From Mariprofundus sp. KV (GTDB taxonomy: Bacteria > Pseudomonadota > Zetaproteobacteria > Mariprofundales > Mariprofundaceae): 64,000 bases of DNA. The notes beneath the pieces were generated by a model. The model saw nothing but the letters and a program-made list of their open reading frames with translations, was not told the origin of the DNA and ran no database searches. The position numbers and the translations under genes are program-made. Below are positions 1 through 7,680 of the stretch, in pieces (the stretch's first letter is position 1; every line of letters begins with the position of its first letter). The stretch covers positions 60,596-124,595 of the forward strand of contig NZ_VWNB01000011.1 in NCBI RefSeq assembly GCF_013387475.1, given 5' to 3'.

Positions 1-917
1 TCGCGCTTGGCCGGATGCACATTGACATCAACATCCGCCGGGTCGATCTCAATCCTGATCACTGCCACAGGATAGCGGTCATGGAACATCACATCGCGGT
101 AACCTGCACGCACAGCTGCCAGCAGTTGTTTGTCGCGGATCACACGTCCGTTGACCATAAACAGCATGCGCGTGGAGTCGCGATGGTGGAATGTCGGCAG
201 GCCCAGATGGCCGGAGATCTGCATCCCCTCATGCTCAATGGCCATCTCGATGCTATTGTCGGCAAAATCACTGCCGAGAATGGCAAATACACGCGAAGGC
301 TCATCCTGCGGGCTGAAATCAAAACGTTTGCGACCATCGAGCTCCAGTTGCATGGCCACCGACGGATTGGCCAGCGCCAGTGAGCGGAACACCTCAACAA
401 TCGCGGCATCCTCGGTTTTATCGCTGCGCATAAAATTCAGACGTGCAGGTGTATTGAGAAAGAGATCAAGCACCTCGATGCGGGTGCCTTTGCGCGGTGG
501 CGCCGGACGCACTTCGGTAGTGCCACCACCATCCACACGCACCTCAACCCCCTCACTGCTACCTGCCAGAGCTGTCTGCATGCGAAAACGGGAGACAGAG
601 GCGATCGAAGGCAGCGCCTCTCCGCGAAAGCCGTGGCTGGCGATCAGATGCAGATCTTCCGAGCTCTCAATCTTGCTGGTGGCGTGGCGCTGCAGTGCCA
701 GCTCGGCATCAGCAGCTGACATGCCGCAACCATCATCTTCTATGACAATAGACTTTTTGCCTGCGCCAGTGATTCGAACAACGACTTTGCTAGCTCCTGA
801 ATCAAGTGAGTTCTCCATCAGCTCTTTGACCGCAGAGGCTGGTCGCTCCACCACTTCACCGGCAGCGATCTGGTTGGCCACCTGAGGCGAGAGAATATGT
901 ATCAGTTGATCAGGCAT
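1..917 (-). CDS. mutL: DNA mismatch repair protein MutL (5' part, cut by window edge)
   Basis: The minus-strand frame opens at an ATG at 917 (MPDQLIHILS) and stays open to base 1, so about 305 N-terminal residues are present and the C-terminal dimerisation domain lies outside the window. The GHKL ATPase motifs of MutL are all visible: NQIAAGEVVERPASAVKELM with the catalytic Glu, DDGCGM, RHATSKI and HGFRGEAL, followed by the second conserved domain with NGRVIRD and DVNVHPAK. MutL couples MutS mismatch recognition to downstream strand removal. The family match is unambiguous. No strong Shine-Dalgarno sequence is visible before 917, but the start agrees with the usual MutL N-terminus. Confidence 0.96.
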   Translation of the reverse strand, partial: MPDQLIHILSPQVANQIAAGEVVERPASAVKELMENSLDSGASKVVVRITGAGKKSIVIEDDGCGMSAADAELALQRHATSKIESSEDLHLIASHGFRGEALPSIASVSRFRMQTALAGSSEGVEVRVDGGGTTEVRPAPPRKGTRIEVLDLFLNTPARLNFMRSDKTEDAAIVEVFRSLALANPSVAMQLELDGRKRFDFSPQDEPSRVFAILGSDFADNSIEMAIEHEGMQISGHLGLPTFHHRDSTRMLFMVNGRVIRDKQLLAAVRAGYRDVMFHDRYPVAVIRIEIDPADVDVNVHPAKR

Positions 918-1081
918 CAGCGAACTCAGAGAAAAAGAGGCAAACAGTGATAATGGGGCTCCTTAATATAGAAGTAGCGCAAATCTGCTTTTTTTAACTC
1001 AAACAATCCACCTTCATAATCAAAAGGTGCACATCCTTCATTGATCTCTAGAGTGTTGCGATTCTGAAACAGGGGTCTGAT

Positions 1082-1489
1082 ATGATTGATACGGCAAACA
1101 CGGTAACATTAATGAAGGGCAACCCCCTTTTTGCCCCGCTGCCTGCCGAAGGTTTAGCTCTGATGGCTGATCACAGCACCATTACAACATTCAATTCCGG
1201 TGAAAAACTGATCGAAGAGAACGGTGAAAACAGATCGCTATTCCTGCTGATTTCGGGAAGTGTGAAAGTGATCTCCAATGGTACCGAAGTGGACAGGCAG
1301 CAGGCTGGTGATACCGCCGGTGAGGTATCAATGTCAAAGATCAGCCCGCCGGTTGCCGATGTCATTGCTGATGGTGAAGTCGAGGCCATTCTCTTTCCAA
1401 CTGAAACAGTTGATGCCGCCTGCAGCCAATATCCCGCGTTTGCCAAACTGCTGCGCGAAACTGCCATGAAAAAGGTCTACGACAGATAA
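1082..1489 (+). CDS. Stand-alone cyclic nucleotide-binding domain protein
   Basis: This 135-residue protein is a single CAP_ED-type beta-roll domain. The N-terminus (LFAPLPAEGLALMADHS) is the usual lead-in helix, GEKLIEENGENRSLFLLISG is the first part of the roll, and GDTAGEVSMS sits where CRP-like proteins carry the phosphate-binding cassette. No helix-turn-helix follows, so it is not a DNA-binding regulator by itself. The cassette is degenerate (GEVS rather than GE.ALL), so nucleotide binding is uncertain. It starts at ATG 1082 after an AGGGG ribosome-binding site. It is transcribed away from mutL and converges on ppiC. The specific role is unknown. Confidence 0.75.
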   Translation: MIDTANTVTLMKGNPLFAPLPAEGLALMADHSTITTFNSGEKLIEENGENRSLFLLISGSVKVISNGTEVDRQQAGDTAGEVSMSKISPPVADVIADGEVEAILFPTETVDAACSQYPAFAKLLRETAMKKVYDR

Positions 1490-1504
1490 TCGGATACCGG
1501 GGCT

Positions 1505-1783
1505 TCAGCCCCTGAAGTAGACAACAACCAGATGATAACCGAATTTTGTTTTGATCGGCCCATGCACCTTAAGCAGTGGCTTCTTGAAAACCACATCCTC
1601 AATCGGCTTAACCAGCTGACCTGGATAGATCTCGCCGAGATCACCATCCCGTTTCTTTGACGGGCAGGTTGAATACTTTCTCGCCAGTTTGGCGAAATCC
1701 TCACCTCTGGCCAGCCGTTGTTTCAACTGCTCAGCCTCATCCTTTGTTTTGACCAGAATATGTTTCGCCATAGCACTTTTCAT
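1505..1783 (-). CDS. ppiC: Parvulin-type peptidyl-prolyl cis-trans isomerase PpiC
   Basis: This 92-residue protein is a single rotamase (parvulin) domain with no signal peptide or export domain, the size of E. coli PpiC (93 residues). Family motifs are AKHILVKTKDEA near the N-terminus, the core FAKLARKYSTCPS, GDLGEIYPGQLV and the C-terminal GPIKTKFGYHLVVV. It should catalyse cis-trans isomerisation of peptidyl-proline bonds in the cytoplasm. A GGAG ribosome-binding site lies 6 nt before the ATG at 1783, although an internal ATG four codons later would match the PpiC N-terminus more tightly. The gene sits directly downstream of the small membrane protein gene on the same strand. Confidence 0.9.
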   Translation of the reverse strand: MKSAMAKHILVKTKDEAEQLKQRLARGEDFAKLARKYSTCPSKKRDGDLGEIYPGQLVKPIEDVVFKKPLLKVHGPIKTKFGYHLVVVYFRG

Positions 1784-1792
1784 ACAGGGCTC

Positions 1793-2068
1793 CTAGCAAC
1801 CATCTTCCCGGTGATATTTGAAAATCATCACCAGTATCAGCAGGCAACACGTTGTACCAAAAACCGATACAGCCACCATCAACCATTGATCCAGATGCGA
1901 GTAATATGCGGCAAACGTCGCCGATGCCGCAGCAAACACCATCCACTGCAGACGGGAGAGGCCATCCACATCACGCGTTTTACAGGTAATGCGAAGCTGA
2001 TCCACAAAACCCAGAGTAAAAGCCAGCGCTGCCAGTGAGCCCATCATTTGCCACAGATCGATATCCAC
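1793..2068 (-). CDS. Small SemiSWEET/PQ-loop-like membrane protein
   Basis: This 91-residue protein has about three hydrophobic segments (residues 8-24, 40-57 and 63-83). The loop after the first helix (LGFVDQLRITCKTRDVDGLS followed by RLQW) resembles the PQ-loop and 'K-T-x-x-x-G-L-S-x-x-x-W' signature of SemiSWEET transporters, which are three-helix half-transporters that dimerise. The canonical PQ is replaced by DQ. Start is GTG at 2068, supported by GAGG 6-7 nt upstream. It is followed after 9 nt by ppiC, so the two are likely co-transcribed. The family assignment is from motif memory and the substrate is unknown. Confidence 0.65.
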   Translation of the reverse strand: MDIDLWQMMGSLAALAFTLGFVDQLRITCKTRDVDGLSRLQWMVFAAASATFAAYYSHLDQWLMVAVSVFGTTCCLLILVMIFKYHREDGC

Positions 2069-2161
2069 TTACTACCTCTTCCATCGTTAACGCTTCAGCT
2101 TCATCAATGTTGATGCGAGGCGCGCACCCTTCTGTTTATCTAATACACTGTCTATCTGATA

Positions 2162-2893
2162 TTAACGCAACAGGCCAACGATACAGATCAACACCAGAGC
2201 CCCGCCAATCACCTGCTTGAAGGTGGCAGCATCGCCAGCCATCAGGTGGTCGTGCATTTTAAGACCTATGACATGACCAATGGCTGCACACGGCAGCAGC
2301 CAGAGATGGTGCAGCCACCAGAAGTCGACATCTGCCCAGAGCAGCACGGAGAGCTTGATCACCACCAGAATAAACCAGAGCACAAACAGCGTATTGCGCA
2401 GCTGATCCCGTGCTACATGCTGGGTGAATACTGCCACAATCAATGGGGCACCGATCAGTGAGACACCTGCGGCATAAGCGCCACTGATCAGTAGTGTGAA
2501 ATCAACCCAGGCGTGATGACTGCTGATCTGAAACCGGAACAGGTAACAGAGGGCATAAAAAAGCGTGGTGAGATAGACAAAAACAACCACCCATTGCGAG
2601 GGTAGCGTCAACAGTCCGAAGACGCCGATCAGCATAGGGATGATCATGATTGCCAATGCTTTTTTCAGGTATGGCCAGTTGATATGGTTGATGCGCGAAC
2701 TGAGTGTGATGGAAGAGAAGAAGAGCAGGTGCACACCGATCAGCGGCAGCCAGATCAGAGCATCATCAACCACCAGCAGTAGCAGCGGCAGACCAAGGGC
2801 GGCACCGCCGAACCCCAGACCGGAGCGCACAAATCCGGTCCAGACAAAAATCAGTGCTGTGGCAATGTATTGCCAGCTTTGCAGCTCATCCAT
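2162..2893 (-). CDS. TauE/SafE-family sulfite/anion exporter-like permease
   Basis: This 243-residue protein is almost entirely hydrophobic with about seven or eight predicted transmembrane segments. The N-terminal FVRSGLGFGGAALGLPLLL and the second-half repeat ISGAYAAGVSLIGAPLIVAVF are the paired Gly-rich repeats of the TauE/SafE (COG0730) family. Members export or take up sulfur-containing organic anions such as sulfite, sulfoacetate or sulfolactate, but substrates cannot be read from sequence. The gene is followed by a 92-nt gap before the SemiSWEET-like gene and preceded by a 100-bp inverted-repeat element. No clear ribosome-binding site is visible before the ATG at 2893. Confidence 0.88.
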   Translation of the reverse strand: MDELQSWQYIATALIFVWTGFVRSGLGFGGAALGLPLLLLVVDDALIWLPLIGVHLLFFSSITLSSRINHINWPYLKKALAIMIIPMLIGVFGLLTLPSQWVVVFVYLTTLFYALCYLFRFQISSHHAWVDFTLLISGAYAAGVSLIGAPLIVAVFTQHVARDQLRNTLFVLWFILVVIKLSVLLWADVDFWWLHHLWLLPCAAIGHVIGLKMHDHLMAGDAATFKQVIGGALVLICIVGLLR

Positions 2894-2923
2894 GTTAAAA
2901 CTCAGTTAATCCGAAAAGCTATT

Positions 2924-3023
2924 GGAGTGGTTCAGTTTGATGCGATGCAAGGCGTTCAGAGCGTAGTGTACTAAAAGTACATGAGCGAGGAACAACACAG
3001 CAGCGCGCAAACTGAGACACTCC
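2924..3023. repeat. 100-bp palindromic element with terminal inverted repeats
   Basis: The ends GGAGTGGTTCAGTTTG (2924-2939) and CAAACTGAGACACTCC (3008-3023) form 16-bp terminal inverted repeats with two mismatches. A smaller perfect palindrome (GTACTAAAAGTAC) lies near the centre. It fills the gap between two minus-strand genes. I recall similar intergenic elements in other marine proteobacteria, but no second full copy is present in this window. Confidence 0.6.
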
Positions 3024-3028
3024 GGCAC

Positions 3029-4243
3029 CTAACTGATCTGTTTGGGAACAGGTAGAGACAGCCCTGTCGAGTTGCGCATCAAAAGCTGCTTAATGGCACC
3101 GGAATTACCCATCAGACGCATGCCCAGCCCACGCACCTCTTTCAGGCCGGGAATCGTACCGGTGAAGATCTGGTGCAACCCCTCCATCGAACCCATTACC
3201 GAGAGCACATCAGGCATACGCTGTTTCATGTAACGCTCCAGCACATCCATCTCACCCCAATCCTCATCAAAGCGTTTGGCATCGGAGATCTCCTGCGCCA
3301 ACACCATCGCATCGCGCAAGCCCAGATTCACACCGAGCCCGGCCAGTGGATGGATACAGTGGGCGGCATCGCCAATCAGAGCTACGCGCTGGCGCACAAA
3401 ATGTTTGGCCAAGCGGCCAATCAGCGGAAATGCAGCCCGCTCACCCACTTCAGTGATGCGCCCCAGAACCGGGCCAAAGGTAAGATTGAGTGCATCAAGG
3501 AATGCAGACTCATCCATCGCCATCAATCGATCAGCCTCAGCGAGCTCAGCACTCCAGACAATCGAGCAGAGTCCGTCAGTCATCGGCAGCATCGCCAGCG
3601 GGCCAGTGGGCAGGAAACGCTGATAAGCGACACCGTTATGGCCGCGCTCAGGGCGCACTGTGGCCACAATACCCTTCTGTTTGTAATCACGCTCCCAGAC
3701 ACCGATACCAGCCTGCTGACGCACCCATGAACGCCCTCCATCAGCACCGACAATCAACGGCGTGGTCAACAGCCGTCCATCGGCCAGTTTGACCTCGACA
3801 TGCTCTTCCAGCCACTCGATATTGGCTATCTCAGCAGGAGAACAGAACTCAACATGGTCGCTCTCCAGCAATGCTTTATGCATCGCCCGTTGCGTGGCCG
3901 AGTTCTCGATCAGATAACCGAGTACCTCTTCACCAATCTCACTGCCTTCAAAGCGGATACCGCCCTGCTCCTGGTTATCCCAGATACGCATACTGCGCAT
4001 CGGTCCGGCATCCTTCTTGAGATAATCCCAGACACCCAACCCCTGCAGGATTTTCACATTGCCCATGACAATGGCAGAGACACGGCAATCGCGCTCCAGT
4101 GATTTGAAAACCGGCGCTTCACCGCGTTCAATAATGATAATATGCAGGCCGGAGTGGCGCAGTGCACAGGCAAGGCCAAGCCCTACCATACCACCACCAA
4201 CGATAATCAGATCTGCGTGATCAGCATGAATAGATGATGACAT
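3029..4243 (-). CDS. UbiH/UbiF-family FAD-dependent monooxygenase
   Basis: This 404-residue flavoprotein carries the N-terminal dinucleotide-binding motif IIVGGGMVGLGLACAL (residues 13-28), the central VGADGGRSWVR motif and the C-terminal FAD motif LIGDAAHCIHPLAGLGVNLG. These are diagnostic of the UbiH/UbiF/UbiI/VisC family that hydroxylates the aromatic ring of ubiquinone precursors using O2 and NAD(P)H. Which ring position it acts on cannot be decided from sequence. Its ATG shares one base with the stop of the upstream paralogue (TAATG), and GGGAG lies 6-7 nt before the start, so the two are translationally coupled. Confidence 0.9.
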   Translation of the reverse strand: MSSSIHADHADLIIVGGGMVGLGLACALRHSGLHIIIIERGEAPVFKSLERDCRVSAIVMGNVKILQGLGVWDYLKKDAGPMRSMRIWDNQEQGGIRFEGSEIGEEVLGYLIENSATQRAMHKALLESDHVEFCSPAEIANIEWLEEHVEVKLADGRLLTTPLIVGADGGRSWVRQQAGIGVWERDYKQKGIVATVRPERGHNGVAYQRFLPTGPLAMLPMTDGLCSIVWSAELAEADRLMAMDESAFLDALNLTFGPVLGRITEVGERAAFPLIGRLAKHFVRQRVALIGDAAHCIHPLAGLGVNLGLRDAMVLAQEISDAKRFDEDWGEMDVLERYMKQRMPDVLSVMGSMEGLHQIFTGTIPGLKEVRGLGMRLMGNSGAIKQLLMRNSTGLSLPVPKQIS

Positions 4244-5475
4244 TATCTATCTCCCGGTAACTGCATCTGCCCTATGCCTGATGCCTGTCTGAGCAACAGA
4301 GCGGAGAGGCTGGGTGCTGCCGGTAATTTCTCCAGCCCCAAACCACGCAACCATTTGGCGCCCGGAACCTCACTACCAAAAATGTGTGACATCGACTCTG
4401 TAAACCCTGCAACCGCCAGCACATCCGCACGCCGTTTCTCTGCATAGCCCTGCAGAATAATCGGCTGGCCCGGATCACGATGGGCAAGCTCACCATCCAG
4501 CATGGTCACCAGATCCTGAACATCCCTGAAGCCGAGATTCATCCCCTGCCCTGCTACCGGATGAATGGTATGGGCTGCATTGCCTACCAGTGCCAGACGC
4601 GGATTAACAAACTGCTTGGCGATGGAGAGCTCCAGAGGATAAGTAGCACGTGGTGAGGTCGCTGTTATCGCACCGATACGATCCATGGTCGTTGGGCCTG
4701 CCGCACGCTGAAGTGCCGAGATAAATGATTCATCACTCATAGCAAGAAGTTGCGATGCTTCTGCCGGAGCTGCAGCCCAGACAATGGAATAACGTCCGTC
4801 TGCCAACGGTAAAAAGGCCAGCGGACCCGACTTTCGAAAACATTCATGGGCCGTATCGTTATGCCCATGCTCACACGTTACCGATGCAACCAGTCCAAAG
4901 CGATTGTAATCCCAGCCGTTCAGACCAATGCCTGCCATCTGACGAATCTGGCTGTGGGTGCCATCGGCAGCCACCAGCAGTGATGCCTTTAACGCTGTTT
5001 GTTGGTCGCCCGTTCGCAGCGTAATATCAACATCACTCTGATTGACTGTATAGGCGTTGAGTGTGGCGCCACAAAACAGTTTTACCGATGAAGCCTCAAG
5101 CAGCTTATAGATCGGCTTGAGCAGCAGCCCCATCTCCACGACATAACCGAGCTCCTGCATACCCGGTGCAAAAGAAGAACCGTCAGCAGCATCAAGATCA
5201 ACCCGACCACGGTTACCCGGTTCAGTCACAACAATATGCCTGATATTGCCAACGCCCAGCTCAGCCACACCCGGCCAGATGCTAAGTGCGTCCAGATGGG
5301 ATCTGGAACCATAGTTCAGGGCAATCACACGTTCCGGGTTTGAAGAGCTAAAGGCTGGTTTGAAGCGTTCGATGATAGCAACACGATAATTCAACTGCTC
5401 AAGCTGTAGTGCCAAGGTAGCACCCACAGCGCCACCACCGACAATGACAATGTCAAATTGTTGGACTCCACCCAT
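4243..5475 (-). CDS. UbiH-family FAD-dependent monooxygenase (second paralogue)
   Basis: This 410-residue protein has the motifs IVIVGGGAVGATLALQLE at the N-terminus, VAADGTHSQIRQMAGI in the middle and LVGNAAHTIHPVAGQGMNLG near residue 305, as in ubiquinone-biosynthesis hydroxylases. The C-terminal part is typical of UbiH-like proteins, but the UbiH, UbiI and UbiF subfamilies cannot be separated here. The start ATG at 5475 is preceded by a GGGGG ribosome-binding site. It is the first gene of a two-gene operon with its paralogue (1-nt overlap). Two different hydroxylases in tandem fit the need for two or three ring hydroxylations in aerobic ubiquinone synthesis. Confidence 0.9.
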   Translation of the reverse strand: MGGVQQFDIVIVGGGAVGATLALQLEQLNYRVAIIERFKPAFSSSNPERVIALNYGSRSHLDALSIWPGVAELGVGNIRHIVVTEPGNRGRVDLDAADGSSFAPGMQELGYVVEMGLLLKPIYKLLEASSVKLFCGATLNAYTVNQSDVDITLRTGDQQTALKASLLVAADGTHSQIRQMAGIGLNGWDYNRFGLVASVTCEHGHNDTAHECFRKSGPLAFLPLADGRYSIVWAAAPAEASQLLAMSDESFISALQRAAGPTTMDRIGAITATSPRATYPLELSIAKQFVNPRLALVGNAAHTIHPVAGQGMNLGFRDVQDLVTMLDGELAHRDPGQPIILQGYAEKRRADVLAVAGFTESMSHIFGSEVPGAKWLRGLGLEKLPAAPSLSALLLRQASGIGQMQLPGDR

Positions 5476-5563
5476 GTGCTATCCCCCGATCCAGATGTAT
5501 CCGCATTATCCTTGCGGGTTTAAAAAGGATTGCAAGTGATGAGCAATACCACAGCTCTACAGC

Positions 5564-5592
5564 TTGACACCTTCATGAGAGATGACAATGCT
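5564..5592 (+). promoter_or_regulatory. Sigma-70-type promoter of tRNA-Leu
   Basis: A perfect -35 box TTGACA (5564-5569) is followed after 17 nt by AATGCT (5587-5592), a moderate -10 box. A GC-rich stretch (GCGCCG) lies where transcription would start, as in many growth-rate-controlled tRNA promoters. The tRNA begins 34 nt downstream. Confidence 0.55.
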
Positions 5593-5625
5593 TCGCGCCG
5601 TCTCCGACAAGTTCACAATTGCAAT

Positions 5626-5712
5626 GCCTGAGTGGTGGAATTGGTAGACACCCGGGATTCAAAATCCCGTGCCTTCACGGGCGTGCCGGTTCGACTCCGG
5701 CCTCAGGTACCA
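5626..5712 (+). tRNA. tRNA-Leu (anticodon CAA)
   Basis: The 7-bp acceptor stem GCCTGAG (5626-5632) pairs with CTCAGGT (5702-5708), followed by discriminator A and an encoded CCA. The D-loop region TGGAATTGGTAGACA, the anticodon arm CGGGA-TTCAAAA-TCCCG with anticodon CAA, a long variable arm (class II tRNA) and the T-arm with GGTTCGACTCC are all present. The length of 87 nt fits tRNA-Leu, which reads UUG codons. Confidence 0.97.
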
Positions 5713-5717
5713 GCAAG

Positions 5718-5746
5718 CAACTTTAGAATTAATAATTCAAAAGTTG
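5718..5746 (+). terminator. Stem-loop downstream of tRNA-Leu
   Basis: CAACTTT (5718-5724) and AAAGTTG (5740-5746) flank an inner stem GAATT/AATTC with a 3-nt loop, giving a 29-nt hairpin with a single A:A mismatch. It begins 6 nt after the tRNA CCA. No U-tract follows, so it may be a processing or decay-protecting structure rather than a true intrinsic terminator. Confidence 0.45.
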
Positions 5747-6116
5747 CGCGCTAGTGAAAATAAAAAATGAAGATTAATAATGCTTAAAATCCGCGATAGG
5801 AAGCAATGAGTCACCATTGCTATCTCGCATGAACAAACATCCTTTATACTTTATGAGCGCGACAGGGAGAAGCCATTCATGGCTTCTATCCAGCATCAAC
5901 AAACACATTCCCAGCTTCACCCGATCTGTGCGATAGGCAGAAGGCCTTGCCCTTCTACCTTACATTTACATCTTCCTTCACATTTCTATCTCGCCATATA
6001 AACGTCGGCATTGATCTATTTCTCCCATCTCACCCCATTGTGACCTGCCACACAGATGGCCTGCGCATGTCAGCAGAAAGTTGGCCTTGTTAAATCAGCC
6101 GAACAAGGAGACCGAT
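5747..6116. other. Intergenic region with short palindromes
   Basis: No convincing gene is visible in these 370 nt. The region holds several short inverted repeats: a perfect AGAAGCCAT-TC-ATGGCTTCT palindrome at 5868-5887, an imperfect one around 5792-5828 (GCAATGA...CATTGC), and AGAAGG/CCTTCT near 5940-5958. These may be regulator sites or decayed structures upstream of the small membrane protein gene. A small RNA cannot be excluded. Confidence 0.3.
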
Positions 6117-6275
6117 ATGCCTACAGCGATGCACATGCACTACCACAACACCCACAAACACGAAGCTCTGGCTTTCATTCCTAAAAAATATCGCGACACG
6201 GTTAAAGTCGCGCTGCTGGTGCCAACCGGCCTTGCGGCACTGACCATTTTCCTACTGCTCGGCCAGAGCATGTAA
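6117..6275 (+). CDS. Small His-rich single-span membrane protein
   Basis: I do not recognise this 52-residue protein. The start ATG at 6117 is preceded by AAGGAG at a good distance (6105-6110), which favours it over an in-frame ATG 36 nt upstream. The N-terminal 15 residues contain five histidines alternating with methionine, tyrosine and asparagine (MHMHYHNTHKH), which could bind a metal. The second half (VKVALLVPTGLAALTIFLLL) is one transmembrane helix. The basic stretch KKYRDTVK before the helix suggests that the N-terminus is cytoplasmic. No homologous neighbours give a clue to its role. Confidence 0.6.
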   Translation: MPTAMHMHYHNTHKHEALAFIPKKYRDTVKVALLVPTGLAALTIFLLLGQSM

Positions 6276-6575
6276 CCCGTTTTACCCTTTTATTCGGCAA
6301 GGCCTGATCTCTCAGTGCCAGCCATCATCCAGCTCCCCGGATGAACCTGACAGGCACACCAGCTTATCAGGTTCATCCACCTCTCTTCTCCTCAACCTCT
6401 CCGCTCTACTCCCTTCACCCAACAATCATCTCACCGACAAAGTGGCAAACATCTTGCGTGTATTTAATTTGTCTGAAAAACAGCCCGGTCTAACCTTTCG
6501 GAACTTGCGAGCAGAGGAGAAGACTCTTATGCTCTGCTATACACGGCTGCTGGCAGAAACACCTTTGGAGGAACC
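6276..6575. other. Leader region of the pilT operon
   Basis: These 300 nt between the small membrane protein gene and pilT contain the sigma-54-type promoter at 6443-6457 and about 120 nt of untranslated leader ending in AGGAACC before the pilT ATG. A loose inverted repeat (ATGAACCTGA...TCAGGTTCAT, near 6341-6378) lies upstream of the promoter. I see no open frame with coding character here. Confidence 0.4.
6443..6457 (+). promoter_or_regulatory. Candidate sigma-54 (RpoN) promoter of the pilT operon
   Basis: TGGCAAACATCTTGC matches the sigma-54 consensus TGGCACG-N4-TTGC with the invariant GG and GC exactly 10 nt apart. It lies about 120 nt before pilT. Type IV pilus genes are often RpoN-dependent, usually with an NtrC-type activator, though no activator gene is seen in the window. 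Confidence 0.6.
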
Positions 6576-7628
6576 ATGGAAGTATCGGAACTACTTGCCT
6601 TTACTGTAAAAAATAACGCCTCGGATCTGCACCTCTCATCCGGCGAGCCACCGATGATTCGCATCCATGGTGACATGACACGCATCAAGATGCCGCCCAT
6701 CGATAGCCGAGTGGTACAAAGCATGGTTTATGACATCATGAGTGATGCCCAGCGCAAGGCCTTTGAAGAGCATCTGGAGCTCGATTTCTCATTCTCGCTC
6801 GGTGAAATCGCACGCTTCCGTGTTAATGTCTTTGAACAGCGGCGTGGCATGGGCGCGGTATTCCGTGTGATCCCCAGTGAAGTTCTGACATTGGAAAACC
6901 TCAAGTGTCCGGAGATATTCAAGGATATCGCCATGACCCCGCGCGGCATCTGTCTGGTCACCGGCCCCACAGGCTCGGGTAAATCAACCACCCTCGCGGC
7001 CATGATTGATCATCGCAATGAGAGCGAACGCGGCCACATCCTCACCATCGAAGACCCGATCGAGTTTGTACATAAATCCAAGAATTCACTGATCTCACAG
7101 CGCGAACTGGGACCACACACCCGCTCATTTGAGAATGCGCTGCGCAGCGCTCTGCGTGAAGATCCCGATGTGGTACTGGTTGGTGAGCTGCGAGATCTGG
7201 AGACGATCCGCCTTGCCCTGACTGCTGCGGAGACCGGCCATATGGTATTCGGCACGCTGCACACCTCATCAGCGCCTAAAACCATCGACCGAATCATTGA
7301 TGTCTTCCCTGCCGCAGAGAAGGAGATGGTACGCTCAATGCTCTCCGAATCTATTCGTGCTGTGATCTCACAGACACTGCTTAAAACGGCAGATGGCAAT
7401 GGTCGTGTCGCTGCCCATGAGATCATGATCGGCACACCGGCTATCCGTAATCTGATTCGCGAAAACAAAATCCCCCAGATGGTGTCGGTGATGCAGACCG
7501 GCCAGCGTGATGGCATGCAGACACTCGATTCAAATCTGCAGATGCTGGTAAAAACCAGAAAAATCACCCAGCAGGCAGCACTTGAAAAAGCATCTAACAA
7601 GAAACTCTTCGGTGGTGGAGCCGTTTAA
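6576..7628 (+). CDS. pilT: Type IV pilus retraction ATPase PilT
   Basis: This 350-residue secretion-superfamily ATPase has an N-terminal PAS-like domain (NNASDLHLSSGEPPMIRI), Walker A GPTGSGKST near residue 137, the Asp box TIEDPIEFVH, Walker B with VLVGELRD, the His box GHMVFGTLHTSSAPKTIDRI and the PilT signature AIRNLIREN near residue 290. It should hydrolyse ATP at the inner-membrane base of the pilus and depolymerise pilin for twitching and DNA uptake. The start ATG at 6576 has GGAGG 6-7 nt upstream. It is the first gene of three tandem paralogues and lies behind a sigma-54-type promoter. Confidence 0.95.
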   Translation: MEVSELLAFTVKNNASDLHLSSGEPPMIRIHGDMTRIKMPPIDSRVVQSMVYDIMSDAQRKAFEEHLELDFSFSLGEIARFRVNVFEQRRGMGAVFRVIPSEVLTLENLKCPEIFKDIAMTPRGICLVTGPTGSGKSTTLAAMIDHRNESERGHILTIEDPIEFVHKSKNSLISQRELGPHTRSFENALRSALREDPDVVLVGELRDLETIRLALTAAETGHMVFGTLHTSSAPKTIDRIIDVFPAAEKEMVRSMLSESIRAVISQTLLKTADGNGRVAAHEIMIGTPAIRNLIRENKIPQMVSVMQTGQRDGMQTLDSNLQMLVKTRKITQQAALEKASNKKLFGGGAV

Positions 7629-7680
7629 GCTTTAACCTCCCTGCTAACAAGTTTAAATCTTTACAAGATGGAGTTGATTC

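Noticed and set aside
130..885. Long plus-strand frame opposite mutL (251 codons)
   Set aside because: It is antisense to the well-supported mutL frame, with Ser/Arg-rich composition and no recognisable family, so it is a shadow.
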